Part shown: one piece after another, positions 36,778 to 44,913 of the stretch
Layout of the letters: every line of letters begins with the position of its first letter
How positions within the stretch are numbered: the stretch's first letter is position 1
Assembly: GCA_004172935.1 (NCBI GenBank)
Contig: SDZD01000001.1
Location: 62,001 to 126,000 of the forward strand
Direction of reading: 5' to 3'
From: a bacterium
GTDB lineage: Bacteria > Armatimonadota > Abditibacteriia > Abditibacteriales > Abditibacteriaceae
DNA length: 64,000 bases
Program-made: the position numbers and the translations under genes
The notes under the pieces: model-generated
The model's input: only the letters and a program-made list of their open reading frames with translations
What the model was told of the DNA's origin: nothing
Database searches by the model: none

Positions 36778-37194
36778 TTAGGCCCAGCCAGATTCTTCGC
36801 TGAGGAAGCAGATGACACTGAGAAAAACAACCATCGTGTGGAGAACGCATTGGCCGACTTGGGCAGCGACGGTGACGCCCGCGAAGCGGGGCGACTGGGT
36901 GTAACTGAGGCGTGTAGCGAGTTGGAACGATGTCAGGCAAAGCACGATGGCTAAAGCAAGAAACGCAGCATGACGAGTGCGTTTATCGGGAATTAGTGCG
37001 CTGAGTAACCAGTAGCCGAGTGATACCAAAAGGGCACCGCCAACTGTTCCGCTGACGATTTGCTGTGGTAACAGCGGCGGATAAGTTGGTGGAACTCCAG
37101 TGACGCGAAGTAGTGCCAACCCCAGCGGGACACAGAAGCAGGTGGTTAGCAGAGCAGCAATGGCAAATCGGCTTAGGATTTCGGGAAAAGGCAT
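36778..37194 (-). CDS. Four-helix membrane protein, possibly DUF6069-like
   Basis: This 138-residue protein has four hydrophobic segments: SRFAIAALLTTCFCVPLGLA, SGTVGGALLVSLGYWLLSAL, HAAFLALAIVLCLTSFQLAT and QCVLHTMVVFLSVICFL. I chose the ATG at 37194. The longer frame to 37494 is only the antisense-shifted shadow of the sulfurtransferase gene and should be ignored. Size and topology resemble DUF6069 proteins. It starts 22 bp after the sulfurtransferase stop, on the same strand. Confidence 0.6.
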   Translation of the reverse strand: MPFPEILSRFAIAALLTTCFCVPLGLALLRVTGVPPTYPPLLPQQIVSGTVGGALLVSLGYWLLSALIPDKRTRHAAFLALAIVLCLTSFQLATRLSYTQSPRFAGVTVAAQVGQCVLHTMVVFLSVICFLSEESGWA

Positions 37195-37216
37195 GATAAT
37201 TATTCGGTGGTTGCTG

Positions 37217-38041
37217 TCAAAAAGTTGCGCTATCGAGGCGTTGGCTCCATTCGTTCCACGAGCCATCGTAGTTGCGGACGTTGGGATAACCGAGCAACTG
37301 CGACAGTACGAACCATGTGTGCGCCGAACGGGCGCCGACAGTGCAATAGGTGATGATTTCGCGGTCGGGAGTGACGCCGTGCGAGACATAGAGGGCGCGT
37401 AGTTCATCGGCACATTTGAAGGTGTCGTTGGGTTGCAGCGCCAATTCGAAAGGGAGATGGAGCGCTTCGGCGATGTGCCCTCCGCGCTGGCCATCGACGG
37501 GGGGCGCCATCATGAACCATTCGCCGGAAAACTCACGCGGGGTGCGCGCATCTATAATGAGGGCGTTGGGGTTGTTTTGGGCAGCCCGAACATCAGAGGC
37601 AAAGGCGCGCGACGAATTATCGAGCGCCGAGGCTTGATATGTAGTCATTGATGGTGTGGGACGTTCGGTATCGAGGGGCCGTTCTTCGCGCTTCCAGCGT
37701 GGACTACCGCCATCCAAAACGCGGCTATCGGGGTGGCCGAACAACTCGGCGAACCACTTCAGAAACGGCATGGTGGCCGTGTAGGACGATGAAAAGACGA
37801 CAATTGAATCACGCTCTATGCCGCTACGCGACATCAGTGCTTCGAAGTGGGATTGTTCGAGGTTGAGGGCTAAATCAGGCAGTAGCAAATCAGCCAGAGA
37901 GTGCCAGAAGACGGCACCGGGTATGTGCCCATCACGGTAATCATCGGGCGACATATCGCATTGCACTACGCAGATTCGCGGGTCATTCAGGTGCTGTTCC
38001 AACCACTGAGGCGAAACAATGGGAATGTTCGGTGTTTGCAC
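37217..38041 (-). CDS. Thiosulfate/3-mercaptopyruvate sulfurtransferase (rhodanese)
   Basis: This 274-residue enzyme has two tandem rhodanese domains. The first (CVVQCDMSPDDYRDGHIPGA) is inactive, and the second holds the active-site loop TYCTVGARSAH with the catalytic Cys233. The CTVGAR loop is closer to thiosulfate sulfurtransferases than to the CGSGVT-type mercaptopyruvate enzymes. It transfers sulfane sulfur to cyanide or a thiol acceptor. No signal peptide is seen, so it is cytoplasmic. It is divergent from the LuxR-type gene, 79 bp away. Confidence 0.93.
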   Translation of the reverse strand: MQTPNIPIVSPQWLEQHLNDPRICVVQCDMSPDDYRDGHIPGAVFWHSLADLLLPDLALNLEQSHFEALMSRSGIERDSIVVFSSSYTATMPFLKWFAELFGHPDSRVLDGGSPRWKREERPLDTERPTPSMTTYQASALDNSSRAFASDVRAAQNNPNALIIDARTPREFSGEWFMMAPPVDGQRGGHIAEALHLPFELALQPNDTFKCADELRALYVSHGVTPDREIITYCTVGARSAHTWFVLSQLLGYPNVRNYDGSWNEWSQRLDSATF

Positions 38042-38120
38042 CCTTTCCAGATTGGAAGAACGACAAGCGAAACAGTAGTCCCCGAATGGGGGTATTTACG
38101 TCAGAAGTTGCAAATTCGCG

Positions 38121-38786
38121 ATGAAAACTACGTTGCCTGAACTCGTTGACCTCATACGTGCTTCCCACGACCTCGGCAATTTACGAGCGCGCCTGTTTCC
38201 AGAGGCGACCCAATTTTTTGATGCGATGCGCGGCGGTTTGTTCTTACACGCGGAGGCACCTGCCCTGCCCGGATTACCCAGCAATCCTGTTGTGAACGCG
38301 CTTATCGCACGGCACGCGCCACTGCACGAAGGACAAATCCTGAAACCCAACGAATGGACGGCGTTCTGTTCGCGAGCCGATCATGGTCATGTGCTGGTGG
38401 GGCCGCTGGTGCAAAACGGCGAACTAGTGGGGGTGATTGGTTTCACACGCGGGCGAGATGAAAGCGCCTTCGACTCGCAGAATGTGGCGGATTTAAGCGC
38501 GCTTTGCCTGCACGCTTCAACGAAGATGGCGAGTTGGGCCAGTCGCGAGACGGAATCGACACCCGACTTCGCACTTTCGCCGCGCGAACGGGAGATTGTC
38601 AATCTGGTGGCGCAGGGGAAGACGAACGCGCAGATTGGGCGCGAGCTGTTTGTTTCGAGCGAGACGGTTAAGGCGGCGCTGAAAGCCGTGTTTCGCAAGA
38701 CGGGGGTCGCATCAAGGGCACAACTAGTGGCCAGACTCAGATTACTCGAAACAAATTCTCTCAAGTCGATCCCTGTTGGGCCTTAA
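38121..38786 (+). CDS. LuxR-family regulator with GAF-like sensor region
   Basis: This 221-residue protein has a C-terminal LuxR-type helix-turn-helix (FALSPREREIVNLVAQGKTN, AQIGRELFVSSETVKAALKA) at about residues 150-205. The N-terminal 140 residues look like a GAF-type domain (HVLVGPLVQNGELVGVIGFT; ADLSALCLHASTKM). That suggests ligand sensing rather than phosphorylation. Divergent transcription from the sulfurtransferase gene makes it a candidate regulator of that gene. Confidence 0.85.
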   Translation: MKTTLPELVDLIRASHDLGNLRARLFPEATQFFDAMRGGLFLHAEAPALPGLPSNPVVNALIARHAPLHEGQILKPNEWTAFCSRADHGHVLVGPLVQNGELVGVIGFTRGRDESAFDSQNVADLSALCLHASTKMASWASRETESTPDFALSPREREIVNLVAQGKTNAQIGRELFVSSETVKAALKAVFRKTGVASRAQLVARLRLLETNSLKSIPVGP

Positions 38787-38954
38787 ATGTAAGTTGATGA
38801 GCGAGGGCTTAGTATCGAACGATATTGTGGAGATTTTCTCTGCCAGCGAGGTGTCAGTAAACGGGCGAATTGGCGGGTTTATTAAGCGGATATAGCCGGA
38901 ATCGCGGTAGGTTTGCGGGCAATTGCTGGTATTAGGAGGGCTGTTACCGTATTT

Positions 38955-38984
38955 TTGGCCAAAGTCGCCAGAAATTGATAAAAT
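38955..38984 (+). promoter_or_regulatory. Promoter candidate for rplI
   Basis: TTGGCC (38955-38960) and TAAAAT (38979-38984) are 18 bp apart, 50 bp upstream of rplI. The rest of 38787-38954 has no gene or clear signal. Confidence 0.5.
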
Positions 38985-39006
38985 AGGAAGGCTAAATTTA
39001 GATCAA

Positions 39007-39027
39007 CCGCCCTCATGGGCGGAGGAA
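39007..39027 (+). promoter_or_regulatory. Hairpin touching the rplI ribosome-binding site
   Basis: CCGCCC and GGGCGG (39007-39012, 39017-39022) with loop TCAT overlap the first bases of the GGAGGA ribosome-binding site (39021-39026). This may tune translation or allow feedback by bL9. Confidence 0.45.
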
Positions 39028-39034
39028 CGCTCAC

Positions 39035-39529
39035 ATGAAAGTTATTTTGACGCAGGATGTCGAAAAGTTGGGTCACGCTATGGACATCGTGACCGTTGCA
39101 GACGGTTACGCCCGCAACTATCTTTTTCCACGCTCGATGGCGATGACAGCGACCAAAAGCTCGCTCGCTTCCCTCGACAACATGAAGGCTGTTGAAGACC
39201 GCCGCCAAGCCAAGCTGAAGACTGGCGCCGAAGAACTCGCCGCCAAAATCGGCGACACCGTTGATTTCGCAGACGCCAACGTCGGCGAAGGTGGCCGCTT
39301 GTTCGGTGCCATCACATCGGCTCGTATCGCCGAGCAGTTGAAGGCTCAGTACGGTGTCGAAGTCGAACGCCGCTCGGTTCTGTTGCAGGACCCAATCCAC
39401 ACCGAGGGCTACTACAACGTGCCCTTGCGTTTGCACCGCGACGTAACCAAATCGTTGCGCGTTAAAGTCGGCAACCCCGCAGAGCCTACCGAAGCAACCG
39501 AAGGCGAAGCTGAGACCGAAGAGGCCTAA
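39035..39529 (+). CDS. rplI: 50S ribosomal protein bL9
   Basis: This 164-residue protein of the large ribosomal subunit binds 23S rRNA near the L1 stalk. The N-terminal globular domain MKVILTQDVEKLGHAMDIVT and VADGYARNYLFPRSMAMTAT matches the bL9 signature. The central helix and C-terminal domain (GRLFGAITSARIAEQLKAQY) follow, and the end has an acidic tail (PTEATEGEAETEEA) beyond the usual length. It is a single gene with its own promoter and terminator, and a GGAGGA ribosome-binding site 8 bases before the ATG. Confidence 0.98.
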   Translation: MKVILTQDVEKLGHAMDIVTVADGYARNYLFPRSMAMTATKSSLASLDNMKAVEDRRQAKLKTGAEELAAKIGDTVDFADANVGEGGRLFGAITSARIAEQLKAQYGVEVERRSVLLQDPIHTEGYYNVPLRLHRDVTKSLRVKVGNPAEPTEATEGEAETEEA

Positions 39530-39548
39530 GCAGCAAACCAAACAATTC

Positions 39549-39590
39549 AAAATCCCGCGCAACAGCATGTTGCGCGGGATTTTGCTTTTT
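39549..39590 (+). terminator. Terminator of rplI
   Basis: AAAATCCCGCGCAACA and its complement form a 16-bp stem with a GCA loop (39549-39583), followed by GCTTTTT. It is a textbook intrinsic terminator. Confidence 0.9.
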
Positions 39591-40222
39591 CAGGCTGCTT
39601 GCCATGATGTCTTGTCGCATTCGACTACCCAGTTACAGATGTAGCAATGGCTATCGTCGTAATTTCCAAATAAGACGATATGAGGCAAAGCATAGAGAGT
39701 AGTCGGAGGATTAGTCACAACAAACCAGTTGTGCCATTCGTGAAATGATTGAAGAAAATAACTCACTGTTTTTCCAGTCGTCCGAGTAAGGCCGCGAGCC
39801 CTTTTGGTTGGTTCTGGCAAAGGTGGAAAAGCACGGGGAATTTGTGCAAGAGGAACCACTCTGTGGCAATGACATTCGAGCAATAGGCGGTCTGACTCTC
39901 TTTCACCAAACATGTTGGTGGGGATGGGAGAGATGTTTGTTATTTCGATTTCGATAATGGCGCACAAATCCAGCTCTTCGGGATTAACGTCTTGGTCGTA
40001 GCCGTTTAGGTACGCATTGGCTGGTTCAAAGAGAGCCCAATGCACTTGCCCCGCTTCTAAAACCTCACAACCAGTTAGTTTTTTGACGCTGATAACACAA
40101 CGGCCTCCTTCTGTTGGGCATATCGTGTTCCACGGTACGAAAGTGGCGTGGGGAATTGGGGGAGCGACTTCATACCAAATGACTTCGGTGAGGCATGGTA
40201 TTGGTTTTTCAGTTGAAATCAT
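39590..40222 (-). CDS. Protein of unknown function, 210 residues
   Basis: I recognise no family. The soluble protein has several Cys/His pairs (LLLECHCHRVVPL; SHCYICNWVVEC) and aromatic clusters (QSFHEWHNWFVVTNPP). These could be metal-binding but do not match a known finger. I chose the ATG at 40222, 17 bp after the stop of the previous gene. A TTG at 40243 would overlap it. It follows a 122-residue unknown protein, and the two appear to be one transcription unit with the CPBP protease. Confidence 0.55.
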   Translation of the reverse strand: MISTEKPIPCLTEVIWYEVAPPIPHATFVPWNTICPTEGGRCVISVKKLTGCEVLEAGQVHWALFEPANAYLNGYDQDVNPEELDLCAIIEIEITNISPIPTNMFGERESDRLLLECHCHRVVPLAQIPRAFPPLPEPTKRARGLTRTTGKTVSYFLQSFHEWHNWFVVTNPPTTLYALPHIVLFGNYDDSHCYICNWVVECDKTSWQAA

Positions 40223-40239
40223 CAGGGCACACTCACATT

Positions 40240-40608
40240 TCAATTATGCGGCCAGAATTTTTGGCGTGCTTCCCTCGAAAGTCCCAAGACGTGAATTTCC
40301 AAGCCATCTTTCTCTAACTCTTCGCTGAAATCGGCGATGAAGATGAGTTCAGATTCTAGATGCTCTCCTTCAGCGCTTTGGATGGTCATATCGAGGTTTT
40401 TGATGTTCTCGCGGGTTCGCTCAAGTGCAACAGGGTCATCGTTCCCAAGCGAACCATCGGCCAGCATATGAGCGAGGATGGTGGGTTGTATGTCGATGTA
40501 GCGTTCGTTCGGGAGGAATAGACCAGTGGCAATGCCCATCCCATCATCCAGATAAGGCAAGTCGGAGGCGCCGACGACTTCGCCTCGTGCCAGCACTAAG
40601 AAGCGCAC
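40240..40608 (-). CDS. Protein of unknown function, 122 residues
   Basis: This small acidic soluble protein starts at GTG with GGGGAGG five bases upstream, immediately after the TAA of the CPBP protease gene (no gap). I recognise no domain. The sequence ANLDMTIQSAEG-type amphipathic strand pattern (NLDMTIQSAEGEHLESELIF) suggests a mixed alpha/beta fold. It is placed between the protease and another unknown protein, and all three are probably co-transcribed. Confidence 0.6.
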   Translation of the reverse strand: MRFLVLARGEVVGASDLPYLDDGMGIATGLFLPNERYIDIQPTILAHMLADGSLGNDDPVALERTRENIKNLDMTIQSAEGEHLESELIFIADFSEELEKDGLEIHVLGLSREARQKFWPHN

Positions 40609-41733
40609 TTAGCCTCCCCACCAGAATGCTGTGACGGGAATTTTTTTACCGGCCATTGCAGCGGCGGCGAGGAATGAGGTGGCATCGATGAAACCGTGGG
40701 CGAAGACGGCAGGCCAAATGGAACGATGGCGCCATGTTACGGCTCCCAAACCCGCCCCCAAAATAGAAGTGAAAACGACGCCAAGCCCACCTTGATAGAT
40801 ATGCCCTAAGCCGAATACAACCGATGAGAGAGCAATGGAGCATATCCAACGTGCCCTGTCGCTCCAGCTATCGGGAAACAAATGGCGGAGCGCAGCAAGG
40901 CAAGCGTTGCGCCACAACTCTTCGCGCAAGCCCGCCACCACAAAGGAGAGAATAGTTGTCATCGCCAGCAGATAAAGCGGATTGGCGAGGGCGCTCTGGG
41001 AAAACAGAGAATCAGTCTGGGGTTGGTTTTGCTTGATGAACTGCTCGATTTGCTTTTGGTCGAGACCCATAGTGATGACTGCCAACACGACCATAAAAAT
41101 AATGACGAATACCAGTACCATCCGTAACAAAAAGGCGTAGCCAAAGCCCTGCAATATCGGCATGATGCCGCCGCGCCAGCGGAGCATCAGTTCGTCTTTT
41201 GTAGCACGCGAAAAAGCCCAACCAAGCGCCCAGAACAAACCAAACACGCCCAATTCTAAAGCAGAGAAACGAATAAGACCATCAACCGACGTGGGCAAAG
41301 CTGGGCCTCCGGGCGCACTTTCGGGGCGGAGTGGCCCCAGAAGCGAAACGAAGACGGGATAAAAGCCAATGAGGATTAGCGACATCAACCAGCGCCAACG
41401 CGCGATACGATGCGAGAAAATGCCGGGGACAACTTGCGGGATGGATGGGGCGGGAGTTGGTGGTGGTAAGAGTGGTTGCAGGCTAGGAGGGTAGGATTCG
41501 GTGTTAGCTACGGGAAGTGGTGGTGGAATGGCTGCATTCGATGGTGGAGAAGCCGATTCAAAGACCGAAGCAGGCACTATTGGCGGGTTCGAAGGGCTAT
41601 CTGGAGTTGGATTTGAGTCGGGCGCAGGAAGATTGCTGTCGGGCGGCTGCATTAGAAGATTTGACGAATCAAAACGCGCGCCGGACGCTTCCAATCGCTT
41701 AAGCCTTTGCCACTTAGGCAAACTCTTATTCAT
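40609..41733 (-). CDS. CPBP (CAAX-type) intramembrane metalloprotease with proline-rich N-terminus
   Basis: This 374-residue protein has about seven membrane helices and the three CPBP motifs: EELWRNACL (EExxxR), VVFGLGHIYQG (FxxxH) and VFAHGFIDAT (HxxxD). These glutamyl metalloproteases process or modify membrane peptides, and some act in bacteriocin immunity. Before the first helix lies a cytoplasmic region of about 110 residues rich in Pro and Ser (PPPLPVANTESYPPSLQPLL). The ATG at 41733 shares the CATG tetranucleotide with the ATG of the divergent glycosidase gene. An ATG at 41652 is an alternative start. Confidence 0.85.
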   Translation of the reverse strand: MNKSLPKWQRLKRLEASGARFDSSNLLMQPPDSNLPAPDSNPTPDSPSNPPIVPASVFESASPPSNAAIPPPLPVANTESYPPSLQPLLPPPTPAPSIPQVVPGIFSHRIARWRWLMSLILIGFYPVFVSLLGPLRPESAPGGPALPTSVDGLIRFSALELGVFGLFWALGWAFSRATKDELMLRWRGGIMPILQGFGYAFLLRMVLVFVIIFMVVLAVITMGLDQKQIEQFIKQNQPQTDSLFSQSALANPLYLLAMTTILSFVVAGLREELWRNACLAALRHLFPDSWSDRARWICSIALSSVVFGLGHIYQGGLGVVFTSILGAGLGAVTWRHRSIWPAVFAHGFIDATSFLAAAAMAGKKIPVTAFWWGG

Positions 41734-42892
41734 GCGATTTTTGAAACGGGCGCGGCGGCGTTCGCTGTTTGTGGTGGGTGCGCTCGCTGGTGTGAGCGTT
41801 TTTATGAGCGGGGCGTTATGGAACCGCACACAAGCGCAAGAAAGCGATTCTACCACCGAAATCGCGCCGGGTCTATGGCTACGTTCGGTGCAACGCCAAA
41901 CACCGAATGGGTTAGTGCGTTTTTGGCTGGTCAAAGCCGATCCCAAAGCCTTCGAACTGGGGATGGAGATCGCGGATAAGAGCAACGCACAGAAGAAGCG
42001 CTCAGTGCGTAACTTAGCCGTTCAGAGTGGTGCAACCGTGGCTATTAACGGTGGCTTTTTCGCGTATGGTGGCGCGGCAGTGGGTGCGGTTAAGGGCAAT
42101 GGCGTGTGGCAACGGTTGCCGTGGAAAAGCCGGACGGCGCTGGGCTGGAACTCGGCGCGCGACGCGCAGCTTTCCCCGCTATCGGGCAACTGCCAATTAT
42201 CTATCCGCACTGCCGATGGCAAAATTCGCATTCAGGAAGCGGCATTGAACGGATTTACCCTGCCCGGTCAGCGAGTGGCTATCGTTGATGGCTTCGCCGT
42301 ACTCACTTCGCAATTCGACCGAAAATATACCCTCAAGGCTGGTGAAGTTGCGTTTGCAGCAGGGCAACTGCCATTGCAAAGCGGCGATGTCGATTTAACC
42401 AAAGGAGCATTCTGGGTTGTAGCGAAGGGCACAGCGCTACAAAGCCTCGATTTGAACGCTCCACCTGTGTTCTCTTATACGGTGACGACGGCTCCCAACT
42501 GGGGGCGCTATAGAACGGTTTTGGGGGCAGGGCCGCGCTTGCTGCAAAACGGCCAGATAAAAACAACTGAAGTCGAAGAAGAATTTCGGCCCGACGTGTT
42601 GGCACGTGGGCCACGCACCTGTGTCGGCTGGGATGCAAAGCACAACTGGCTGTTGCTGGTAGCTGATGGGCGCTCGGCGGCTTCAGTTGGACTCTCAATC
42701 CCAGAAACCGCGCAGCTTTTGCAGCAACTGGGAGCAACCGAAGCACTAAACCTGGATGGGGGTTCTTCGACGCAATTGGTGGTCAATAACGAACTGGTCA
42801 ATACGCCCTCCGGCTTCGACCCGGTTAACCCGACGCGACCTCGCGAGGTGCAGGTTTCTAATGCATTGGTATTGAAACCTGTTGGGCTTTAA
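41732..42892 (+). CDS. Phosphodiester glycosidase family protein (NAGPA/DUF2233)
   Basis: This 386-residue exported protein has an N-terminal anchor or signal segment (RRSLFVVGALAGVSVFMSGA). The NAGPA-like domain includes NLAVQSGATVAINGGFFAYG, VLGAGPRLLQNGQ, RGPRTCVGWD, LLLVADGRSAASVG and the GATEALNLDGGSSTQLVVNN end block. The family hydrolyses sugar phosphodiesters, for example in polymer or glycoprotein processing. I chose the ATG at 41732. The longer frame upstream is antisense to the protease. No Shine-Dalgarno is seen. It ends at a shared bidirectional terminator. Confidence 0.88.
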   Translation: MRFLKRARRRSLFVVGALAGVSVFMSGALWNRTQAQESDSTTEIAPGLWLRSVQRQTPNGLVRFWLVKADPKAFELGMEIADKSNAQKKRSVRNLAVQSGATVAINGGFFAYGGAAVGAVKGNGVWQRLPWKSRTALGWNSARDAQLSPLSGNCQLSIRTADGKIRIQEAALNGFTLPGQRVAIVDGFAVLTSQFDRKYTLKAGEVAFAAGQLPLQSGDVDLTKGAFWVVAKGTALQSLDLNAPPVFSYTVTTAPNWGRYRTVLGAGPRLLQNGQIKTTEVEEEFRPDVLARGPRTCVGWDAKHNWLLLVADGRSAASVGLSIPETAQLLQQLGATEALNLDGGSSTQLVVNNELVNTPSGFDPVNPTRPREVQVSNALVLKPVGL

Positions 42893-42903
42893 TACCTTCA
42901 CGC

Positions 42904-42937
42904 AAAAAGGGCGTCCTCAATTGAGGACGCCCTTTTT
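42904..42937. terminator. Perfectly palindromic bidirectional terminator
   Basis: AAAAAGGGCGTCCTCAA and its complement make a 34-base perfect palindrome with T-runs on both sides, between the convergent glycosidase and GH27 genes. Confidence 0.9.
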
Positions 42938-42947
42938 GCTGGGGGTT

Positions 42948-44789
42948 TTACTTCGAGATTCGGTAGAGTCCAGCACCATGCGAGGGGATGGCAGGCGAGA
43001 AATCGCCCGTCATGCGCCCCAGGTTCTTTTTGCTCCATAAATCACGGACATTGGCGCCACTGTTGAATCCAAGTTCTGTAAGCGAGATAGGCACTACATT
43101 TGGAGCTTCATCATAGGGTGATTTGGTGAAGACCATAAAACGCACGGTGGAACCGGCAATGTTCTGGCTCACACCACCATCATCGAGTGCGGCAAAAGAT
43201 TGGAAGCGGGTGTAACCTTTGGGCAAATCGAACTCGATGACCGATGGAGCATGAGTTCCGATTGCATAGGAGACGGGCTTGCCATTAACGCTGAAAGCTT
43301 TTCCACTGGCGGCAACAGTGGTGGAAACCTCCCCCCAACCAGCCCTGGCTGATTTCCATTTGAGGTCGGTGAGTTTGAGTTCGCCGTTGGGACCGACGAG
43401 GCGGGGCAAAGTCCAATCGGCGTGGTCGGCATTGAAATTATCGCCACCATCGGTAACCGCGAGATACAGCTTTTCGGCGCCAGTGATGTCAACATCAACC
43501 GCGACACCGTGGTCGGGAGTTTGGCGGGTGACGAGTTCGCTTTGGAAGGCAGCACGGTCTTCCTGAACGGTCATGTTATCGCGGGTATTGAAGAGGCCGA
43601 GGTATTTGTCGTTGGAGTTCGGCACGTCGGCAGTCCACGCTATTAAGCCATCACGGTTCCACAATTGGCGGTTGTTGGTGCTACGCTGGTTGACGGCGAG
43701 GACTTCGGTGTTAGTTAACAGCGAGAGAGTCCATTCGTCGTTCTTAGTAAGGTCGCCGCCCATCATCAGCGGAGAGCGGGCCATCGACCACAGCGTCATC
43801 ATGGTGAGTTGCTCATCCTTGGTGAAACGAGTCCAAGGGCCACCCGCGTAACCGGGCACCTGTCGAACAGCCCCCAGAGGCAACATATCGGCGTCTGGGA
43901 AATGGCCCGCACCGATGTAGGGCGCCCATTTGCGAGTGCGCTCGAATTGCTCGAAGAGAGCGGGCCATGAATCCCAGAAGTCATCGCTCATGCGCCACAT
44001 ATTGGCATGGGTTGAAACATGGTCGCCGGAAGCAAGCGGAGTTTCGCCAGGAGAAGTGGAGAAGACAATGGAGCGTCCGGTTTTGTCGATGGCCTTACGA
44101 ATGGCTTCGATTTCGGGTTGATGGTAGGGGCGGCTGAGGTCATCAACTTTGACGAAATCGAGGCCCCATGTGGCGGCTTCGGCGAATATCGAATCGTAGT
44201 ACGCCTGTGCGCCCGGTTTGCTCATATCAACACCATACATATCGGGGTTCCAGGGGCAAGTAGAGGTGGTGTCGGCAATGTCGGCGGCGCGGAAATTGGT
44301 GCCTTTGATGGGGGTGTTTTGCTTGACGGCCTGACGGGAGATGCCGCGCATCATGTGGATGCCAAATTTAAGCCCTTTGGAATGGACATAGTCGGCCAAC
44401 GCCTTGAAACCCGAACCATTGGTGGCAGAAGGGAATTTATTGGGGGCAGGTTGCAACCGACTCCACGCATCCATCACCAGAGGAGCATCCTGACGATAGT
44501 TGAAGCTGTTGGCACTGGGTTCGTACCACTGAATGTCAACGATGACGTACTGCCAACCGTACTTTTTGAGGTTCTTGGCCATGTAGTCGGCCTGAGCTTT
44601 GGTTTGTGCTTCGGTGACGGTGGTAGCGAAGGCATCCCATGAGTTCCAGCCCATTGGTGGGGTCTGCGCCCATTTCCAGTAGTTGGGACGTGATGTAGAC
44701 ATGTTTTGAGATCGCGCACAATTGGCTGTCAAGGTGGAGACGGCAAACAACCCACAGCACACGGCACGACGTAAAAGAAGAGAGTTCAC
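42948..44789 (-). CDS. GH27-type alpha-galactosidase or related exo-glycosidase, secreted
   Basis: The enzyme has the GH27 N-terminal TPPMGWNSWDAFATTVTEAQ, the nucleophile region WGLDFVKVDDL and the acid/base region WRMSDDFWDSW. A C-terminal NPCBM-like carbohydrate domain follows (SVNGKPVSYAIGTHAPSVIE, KGYTRFQSFAALDDGG). It would release alpha-galactose (or beta-L-arabinopyranose) from plant polysaccharides. A signal peptide (SLLLRRAVCCGLFAVSTLTA) fits a GTG start at 44789. A TTG at 44825 and an ATG at 44702 (no signal) are alternatives. It is 613 residues from GTG. Confidence 0.85.
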   Translation of the reverse strand: MNSLLLRRAVCCGLFAVSTLTANCARSQNMSTSRPNYWKWAQTPPMGWNSWDAFATTVTEAQTKAQADYMAKNLKKYGWQYVIVDIQWYEPSANSFNYRQDAPLVMDAWSRLQPAPNKFPSATNGSGFKALADYVHSKGLKFGIHMMRGISRQAVKQNTPIKGTNFRAADIADTTSTCPWNPDMYGVDMSKPGAQAYYDSIFAEAATWGLDFVKVDDLSRPYHQPEIEAIRKAIDKTGRSIVFSTSPGETPLASGDHVSTHANMWRMSDDFWDSWPALFEQFERTRKWAPYIGAGHFPDADMLPLGAVRQVPGYAGGPWTRFTKDEQLTMMTLWSMARSPLMMGGDLTKNDEWTLSLLTNTEVLAVNQRSTNNRQLWNRDGLIAWTADVPNSNDKYLGLFNTRDNMTVQEDRAAFQSELVTRQTPDHGVAVDVDITGAEKLYLAVTDGGDNFNADHADWTLPRLVGPNGELKLTDLKWKSARAGWGEVSTTVAASGKAFSVNGKPVSYAIGTHAPSVIEFDLPKGYTRFQSFAALDDGGVSQNIAGSTVRFMVFTKSPYDEAPNVVPISLTELGFNSGANVRDLWSKKNLGRMTGDFSPAIPSHGAGLYRISK

Positions 44790-44913
44790 GGTTGTATTTA
44801 AAACAGGATTGACACTGTATACCAATTAATTCGGCACTCGACTTAAGCGCATAACCTTTGATTGTGAACTGATGTGAAAGTTGCGCAGAGGACGAATCAG
44901 GCCCCTCTCACAA

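Noticed and set aside
36778..37494. A 238-residue version of the small membrane protein
   Set aside because: The first 100 residues are a shifted-frame shadow of the rhodanese gene. The real start is the ATG at 37194.
39590..40608. Toxin-antitoxin or immunity pair formed by the two unknown proteins
   Set aside because: Size and adjacency fit loosely, but neither protein shows a toxin, antitoxin or immunity motif.
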